A DNA stretch of 64,000 bases. Source: Punica granatum. Its lineage: Eukaryota; Streptophyta; Magnoliopsida; Myrtales; Lythraceae. This document shows positions 58,482-64,000 of this stretch, piece after piece. Under the pieces are notes generated by a model. The model was not told the origin of the DNA, did not search any database, and was given only the letters and a program-made list of their open reading frames with translations. A program made the translations under genes and the position numbers. The DNA lies in NCBI RefSeq assembly GCF_007655135.1, contig NC_045130.1, forward strand, positions 23,069,363 to 23,133,362, read 5' to 3'. Positions within the stretch are counted from its first letter, which is position 1; every line of letters begins with the position of its first letter.

Positions 58482-59125
58482 CAAGTTGTGCGAACCTTAA
58501 TTTGGCACTTGTGACCTTATCGATACGTGAATGGGAGTCACCACTACTTATTTAGGTCATTTGAGCCATGAACCGGTGAATTATCCAATTTTAGGGAGGT
58601 ACAAGATACTATACCGTCTAAGTCTCTATTAATCGATCTTGAACAAAAGCACGAGTTCATGGGTTCTATTACATACGGTCTCCAACCAGTACGCTCTTTT
58701 GGTTTGCCATATTTTAATATATTTGTCAAGTGATTAATGCTCTCCACACATCTCATAGGTAATATGAGAGAATCAATTCAAGTGGATGAACTTAATCACA
58801 AAAGCTAGCCCAAGTATACAATGGACCCCCAAATGGGCTTGACTCACTCTCATGTGATCGCTTGAGTTTTACTAATCTTAAGCCTATTTATTCGCCACGC
58901 GAATGTACTGGTGGACCTAAGAATGCATTTTAGTAATTTTTCATGAGATGAGCCAACATCCAATTAAATGTAATATAAGATCTAGGCTACATACTTCTCA
59001 TTTATCAATTATCCTCCCATGCCAAGTGAATTAACCTATTTCGAACCCGTTTCATGTCTTGGGCTTTCTCAAATGATTAAATTCAGTCAAATAAATCGAT
59101 TCTCCGGCTCTTTTGCCTTACTTGT
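58482..59125 (-). repeat. Tat-like LTR (reverse strand), PBS-side end
   Basis: On the - strand it ends ..GGTTCGCACAACTTG, matching the LTR end plus the first PBS bases of the other Tat-type copies (..GGCACAACTTGG at 35703, ..TGTACAACTTGG at 6925), and the rest of the PBS is lost. GTAGTGGTGACTCCC matches 44361-44376. It is interrupted at 59126 and resumes at 61527. Confidence 0.55.
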
Positions 59126-59621
59126 TGACGCGGAGGATTTTTAGCCCATATCTGTATCAACAAGTCCAAGCCCAAAGAAGCATATCTTGGATATATTAAG
59201 GAAATATTCTCGTGATGTGGAATGGGAAGATGAGATGTCTTGATCCATAGATTGAGAATATTATTATCTTAATTAGGTAGTATATTTAATTTAGTATATT
59301 TGCAATTTTAGTTTGAGTCAAAAGTCTGAAGCTTCCTATTTCAGATTATTTCTTTGTTCCATTATAGGAAGGTAATCTAGAGGAGTATAGATGTCAGTTT
59401 CATATTCTATAGTCAAGGGAGGTGTCTTCCCTCTATATATAGACTATTCACCTCATTGTAAGAAGAGAACTATATACCTCAGAAACACCTATTGATGAAT
59501 GATACTTTGAGTTTGCCATAACTCTTTATTTTCAGCATATTGTTAGGGTTTAACCGTGTTCTATTTCCTTCGAGTCTAAATTTAGATTTAGGCACGATAA
59601 ACTGTGATCCACGCTGCGTCA
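59126..59621 (+). repeat. 5' LTR of the gag-only gypsy element
   Basis: TGACGCGGAGGATTTT..GCTGCGTCA, with the inverted ends TGACGC/GCGTCA. Confidence 0.93.
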
Positions 59622-59623
59622 GT

Positions 59624-59635
59624 TGGTATCAGAGC
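59624..59635 (+). other. Primer-binding site TGGTATCAGAGC
   Basis: Perfect initiator-Met PBS two bases after the LTR. Confidence 0.93.
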
Positions 59636-59656
59636 AGGAGTTGCCTAAATCTGATC

Positions 59657-61039
59657 ATGGCAGACGAGGCGATTCACAACCACCCTAATGCCGAAGAGCA
59701 GGAGGTGGAAATGATTCAAGCACGAGAGCAGAGGATTGAAAGGATGGAACAACCACTCGAACAGAGGTTGGAGCGGAGGCTAGACCAGAGGTTTAAGGAG
59801 CTGCGTGTCATGCTTGGTGCTCTAGGCTTGCGTGCTGGTCAAAACGCGAAAGACGGAAGTCGGGCATATCGAGTTGTTCCTCGTGAAGAGCCTGTTGTTC
59901 GACACGTTTCGACCAATCGTACACTCCAAGTCGATGCTGGACCATATCAAGATGGAGGATACGATCAAGTTGTGAATTATTGCGACAGTGGAAGATTTCA
60001 ATGGGATCCTGGAGATAACCATCCCAGAAGAATTCCTATTTTTTATGGAAGAGTAAGTGACGAGAATTTTCTAGACTGGATTTCCGATGTGGATTGTTTC
60101 TTTGATTATTGTGATATCCCTGATAACGGAAGGCGAGTAGATCGGGTGGTTTATCGCTTAAGAGGTAAAGCTTCTTCTTGGTGGGAAAGATTGCAACAAG
60201 ATCGCATTCGAGATGGCAAAGATCCAGTTTTTACATGGAGGCGTATGAAGAAATTTCTAAAGACAAGATTTCTTTCCTTGGAGTATGAAGAGTACTTATT
60301 TCAATTGTACTAGCAAAGTTCTCGAGGAATTAGGACGGTTGAAGAGTATACCATGAAATTCCTTCACTTGGCTGAATGCGTTCTACTAGTGGAAAGTGAA
60401 GATATCAAAATCAGGCGTTATCTAGAAGTCCTAAATCCTGACATACAAGAAAGAACGGGGAATAAGGTGATTTCGACTTTATCTGAAGCTTGCAGCTTAG
60501 GTTTTAAGGCCGAATTGTAATTCAAGGAAGAAATTAGAACAGAAACTCGAGAAAATTTTGCTAATTTTGTCAAATATCATCATGAAAAGGCTAAGGTAAA
60601 TCTTAGTGATAAGGCAAATATTCATCTAGCGATGGAAGAGAAAATTTCAAATAGTAACCATGGAAACAAAAAGGAAGACGAGAGACCAACGCCAATCGAC
60701 TGCAAGGAGAAGAAGATTAAGGAAGTTTCTAAGATTGTTGAGAGTCATAAAAAAGAAGATGATATCGAGGTGAAGAACGAGTTAACTATGGTATCACATG
60801 AGTTGCCTCTATTGATTATGAATAATTTATATTTTGAAGAGAAGTTCCCAAAGGTGTCATCGGTATTAACATTTCCACATATGGAATTTGAAGTTGTGGT
60901 GAATGAAGATCCATCCATACGAGCGATTCAGCTTCATGGTGACTACAATACTCGAAGCACATCGAAAGCTCGAGGACGAGCTTTTCATAAGTGGGGGAGA
61001 ATGACGCGGAGGATTTTCAGCCCATATCTGTATCAATAA
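59657..61039 (+). pseudogene. gag of the non-autonomous gypsy element, two stops
   Basis: ATG at 59657 (MADEAIHNHPNAEEQE), a few bases after the PBS. A charged coiled-coil-like part (RIERMEQPLEQRLERRLDQRF) is followed by the gag domain (IPIFYGRVSDENFLDWISDVDCFFDYCDIP, VVYRLRGKASSWWERLQQDR, VFTWRRMKKFLKTRFLS). The same frame runs to 61039 with a TAG at 60311-60313 and a TAA at 60518-60520. The last part is Lys/Glu-rich with RSTSKARGRAFHKWGRM, which is probably a remnant of the polyprotein end, and it reads 38 bases into the 3' LTR. No CCHC is visible. Confidence 0.85.
60989..61001 (+). other. Polypurine tract AAGTGGGGGAGAA
   Basis: Directly before the 3' LTR start TGACGCGG. Confidence 0.9.
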
Positions 61040-61521
61040 GCCCAAACCTAAAGAAGCATATCTTGGATTTATCAAGGAAATATTCTCGTGATGTGGAAGG
61101 GGAAGATGAGATATCTTGATCCATAGATTGAGAATATTATTATTTTAATTAGGTAGTATATTTAATTTAGATAGAAATATATTTAGAATTAGATATTACT
61201 TGCAATTTTAGTTTGAGTCAGGAGTCTGAAATTTCCTATTTCAGATTATTTCTTTGTTCCATTATAGGAAGGTAATCTAGAGGAGTATAGATGTCAGTTT
61301 CCTATTCTATAGTCAAGGGAGGTGTCTTCCCTCTATATATAGACTATTCACCTCATTGTAAGAAGAGAACTATATACCTCAGAAACACCTATTGATGAAT
61401 GATACTTTGAATTTGCCATAATTCTTTGTTTTCAGCATATTGTTAGGGTTTAGCTGTGTTTTATTCCCTTCGAGTCTAAATTCAGATTTAGGCTTGAGAA
61501 ACCGTGATCCGCGCTATGTCA
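61002..61521 (+). repeat. 3' LTR of the gag-only gypsy element
   Basis: TGACGCGGAGGATTTTC..GCTATGTCA; the final GCGTCA has become ATGTCA. Carries an extra segment of about 24 bp (TAGAAATATATTTAGAATTA-like) not in the 5' LTR. Confidence 0.92.
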
Positions 61522-61526
61522 CTTGT

Positions 61527-62927
61527 ATTAGACCCAAGATCTACATAGATTTCATCCAAATTACAAGGAATGAGTCTGCAAGCCTCTCTCAAACTCGGCC
61601 CATTTCAACCAATTCTCTCATTTTCTTTTCATTTTTCTCATCCTAGACCTCTCAAAATTATATAAAAATTGTCCACAACAATTGGGGATATCAGGGCTAA
61701 TACAAGTGGGCTTTTTCCTCTCAGGCTCACCGTGAATCAAGTAATCATAATTTATTCGCTCTCCAAATCAAGCACGTGCTAACCTTGGGATCGTTCTATG
61801 TGACTGAATAGAAAAGTCGATTCGAGGGTTGTGGCCTACAATCCCAATGCTAGCATGCGCGAACCTCTCTTGCTCACCACGACCTAAAAAAAAGCTTGAC
61901 TAGAATTAATTATGTGATTTGAATCAAGTGTATGTGATTAGTCAAATTCTTGTGGGTTCAATTTGCAATCAATACAAACAATCACACAATTGTTTGTCAT
62001 GATAGGACTTATTATCAAGCATATGTGCTTCAATTTTAAAGTTATGGAACAAGTGAGTTGGCCTACAGCCCTTAGACCATATTCATATAAAATATAGTCT
62101 AATGCCCAATTAAATTCAATTAATGTCCAATCCGTCATAAGTCCAATTCATATGGGTTCACTCTTGTGCAATTCAATCCTTTTTAAGTCCAAACATTTAG
62201 TTAGTCCTTGTTCATGTTGGGTGAGTTCATTAAGCAAAATAATTAATTTTAAGGCCTACTTAGAATTAATCACTTAATTAATTGTAATCAAGCACCCGTC
62301 GTCAAGCTCATCGAATCCATCCATCAAACATTGAAATACCTATCTCATGATACTAAGATTTGAGCTTTTATACATTTGCTCCTAAGAGGTTCCTAGGAGA
62401 GTTTACCTCGGGAAAATCCTTGTCTACCGCGAACCGAGACGAATAAGATCAAGAAAGATAAAATTACCGAAATAAGCTCTAGGACCTTAGCTTGAATTTG
62501 GTCATAACTTTTAAATCCCATAAGATGACTCTATAACACCCAAAATGGCATGAAATGCAAAGAGAATCAATCCTAAAGCATCTCGGCACAATAACGACTC
62601 ATCCAATGACTCGAAACGGCCAAAAAGAGTCTCTAAGGATCAAACAGAACAGCAAGCATCGAAGTCACAGATAGACCTTTAGGTGCCCATAATGATAAGA
62701 AACCAACCTCTATAATCATTCAATTCAGCCACACAGTTAAGTTTAGCATATAGCCTTTAATATCATCTCAAATGTGTCCATATCGAACAGCGAATTGTCA
62801 CATAATCCAGCCCATACCTTGGACTGAACCTCCAGGCAAGGAAATCAAACTAAAAAAACTCCAAATCAATCAAATAATCATCACATAACTCAGCCCTCAT
62901 CACAAACGTGTCTTCATTCTCAAATCA
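61527..62927 (-). repeat. Continuation of the reverse-strand Tat-like LTR
   Basis: Non-coding on both strands. It follows directly from 59125 once the gag-only element is removed. The far LTR end is not located. Confidence 0.4.
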
Positions 62928-63677
62928 ATGGAGGAATCTGTCACACCTCAGCTACACACAAATACAGCTTCTAGTCGGCAAAAATCAAGCAAAATCTTCT
63001 TGAATCGTTCGAGAAATCATCGCATAACTCACCCACGCGTGACCAGTCGGATTTGGGATTTAAGAGACTCACCATGCCCCCCCCACTTTCGATTGGGACT
63101 GAGCACCGGGGTTCGGGAGGAGCCGATGAGGGCTCGGTGCGGTCAATGGCGGCTCTTAGGAGCTGCTATGTGCTCCGGAAGGGCCCTGCAGGGCCGCCGG
63201 AGATGCTATCTTCAGGGAAGGAAGAAGAACGGAGCTGCTGCTGCTCCTGCAGCTCGGAAGGAGCTAAGGTCGTCGTCGAAACTGCTGATAAGCTCGTCGA
63301 GCCTCTTGTACTTAGCTCGAGCTCGGGGAAGAAGGAGCCGAGGAGAGGCTGCGAGATCGATCTCCTGGTCCGCGACGATAAGCCCAAGGAGGAGGGAGGT
63401 TCAACGGCGTGGCTCGAGGTGGAGGAGGAGGCTACGGAATCGAGCTCAGCGGAGGAGGGAGCGTCGCTGGAAGAACATGGAGGAGAAGAGGCGCCTCTGG
63501 CCTGTGCATTGCTGGTCGGTCGGTCGGTCAGTCGTGGTCGATGACGGGGGCACCGTTTCCGTCGAGGCTCCTGGTTCCCTCCCCTCCCCTCCCTCTTCCC
63601 TTTCCTTCTTGCCCCACTGTAACCCCGAGTCTCCTTTCTTTCTCCTTTATTATTGTTATTATTACTTGTTTATTTTC
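62928..63677. other. GC-rich segment with open frames of uncertain nature
   Basis: Composition changes sharply. Two overlapping + frames (62928-63755 and 63053-63544) are Arg/Glu/Ser-rich and match nothing I recognise. On the - strand a splice-donor-like GGTGAGTC lies at about 63065-63072, so the segment could be a non-coding 5' exon or an LTR R/U5 part read leftward. GA-rich low complexity is enough to explain the long frames. Confidence 0.35.
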
Positions 63678-64000
63678 GGGAAAATGACACTGTTAGTCTT
63701 AAAATTTTGTCATTTTTTGATATTAAGTTCTAAAAGTTTCATTTCGAAAAATTAAACCCTAAAAGATTTGAAAAAGCGTTAGCGGTGGTCTTATCCGTCC
63801 GCTGCCGTTATCGACCCGCCAACGTGGAGTTAAGGCCGTCAGTTTCGCCCACGTGACTGTTAGTTTGCTGACGTGGCACCTTGGACCGAACAGAAAACTC
63901 AAAAACCCGTGATTCTACCCCGCGCCAAAGGAAAACTTGAAAGCACTGAAGGAAGGAAGGAAAACCCGAAAGGTACAGTGCTTCCGGACACGTTGAGCGG
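63678..64000 (+). mobile_element. Left terminal part of a second MULE
   Basis: GGGAAAATGAC at 63678 is followed by short repeats (CTTAAAATTTTGTCA, TTCTAAAAGTTTCA, CCCTAAAAGATTT) and then a GC-rich ACGTGG-containing part. The layout equals that of the MULE end at 3310 read in reverse (GGGAAAATTAC, TTTTGTAAC repeats, GACGTGAC part), but the sequence differs. The element continues past the right edge. Confidence 0.55.

Larger units (their letters stand above)
59126..61521 (+). mobile_element. Gag-only Ty3/gypsy element, TSD CTTGT
   Basis: LTRs 59126-59621 (496 bp) and 61002-61521 (520 bp; the difference fits one indel of about 24 bp near 61165). TSD CTTGT lies at 59121-59125 and 61522-61526. 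PBS TGGTATCAGAGC is at 59624-59635 and PPT AAGTGGGGGAGAA at 60989-61001. Between them is only a gag frame, with no protease, RT or integrase. Ends are complete, so it is a structured non-autonomous element and not a random fragment. Confidence 0.92.

Noticed and set aside
63053..63544. 163-codon + strand frame as a real gene
   Set aside because: Low-complexity GA-rich sequence gives open frames on both strands; no recognised domain. Kept only as an uncertain segment.
36402..63755. Integrated virus (caulimovirus-type)
   Set aside because: The RT-containing regions here have LTRs, integrase and copia or gypsy domain order; no movement protein or caulimovirus coat protein is seen.

Overview
This is nuclear DNA of a flowering plant, most likely a eudicot. 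The evidence is long AT-rich spacers, plant-type Mutator, Ty1/copia and Ty3/gypsy elements, short tRNA-derived SINEs, and no bacterial or organellar gene layout. I recognise no intact host gene. The species cannot be read from the sequence.

Layout. (1) 1-3310: right part of a Mutator-like (MULE) element whose spliced transposase gene runs off the left edge and carries one in-frame stop. (2) 3311-23408: a large Ty3/gypsy element of the Tat/Ogre type on the + strand. It has a 5' LTR, primer-binding site, extra ORF upstream of gag, gag, protease with a G-patch, RT-RNase H, second RNase H, integrase, tandem-repeat 3' region, PPT and a 4.8-kb 3' LTR. Every coding part is broken. (3) 23409-35190: AT-rich spacer with a foldback, a gypsy LTR fragment, four SINE copies and microsatellites. 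(4) 35190-44990: pieces of two further Tat-type elements, one on each strand. They are interrupted by an internally deleted gypsy element (36402-39167, TSD TCTCA) and by a solo LTR (41730-43258, TSD GTTTC), which itself contains a second solo LTR in the opposite direction (42114-42906, TSD GGTAA). (5) 45212-56886: a decayed Ty1/copia element with 377-bp LTRs and TSD GAGCA, inserted in the extra ORF of the + strand Tat-type element. A gypsy derivative on the - strand (47597-52738) sits inside the copia gag; it has a 3.5-kb LTR and almost no internal region. (6) 57358-58063: a third solo LTR (TSD ATCTT). (7) 58482-63640: another Tat-like LTR region on the - strand, split by a gag-only gypsy element (59126-61521, TSD CTTGT). 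(8) 63678-64000: the start of a second MULE.

The insertion order follows from the nesting. Tat-type elements came first, then copia, solo-LTR families and gag-only or deletion derivatives, then inserts within those. No element here looks autonomous. Several (the gag-only element, the 313-bp-internal element, the gag-protease deletion derivative) could only have moved, or been moved, with proteins supplied by relatives. The most distinctive observations are the family of LTRs whose U3 appears to encode a conserved polyprotein tail motif (GPITRARAK-like), and the exact target-site duplications that resolve the nest.
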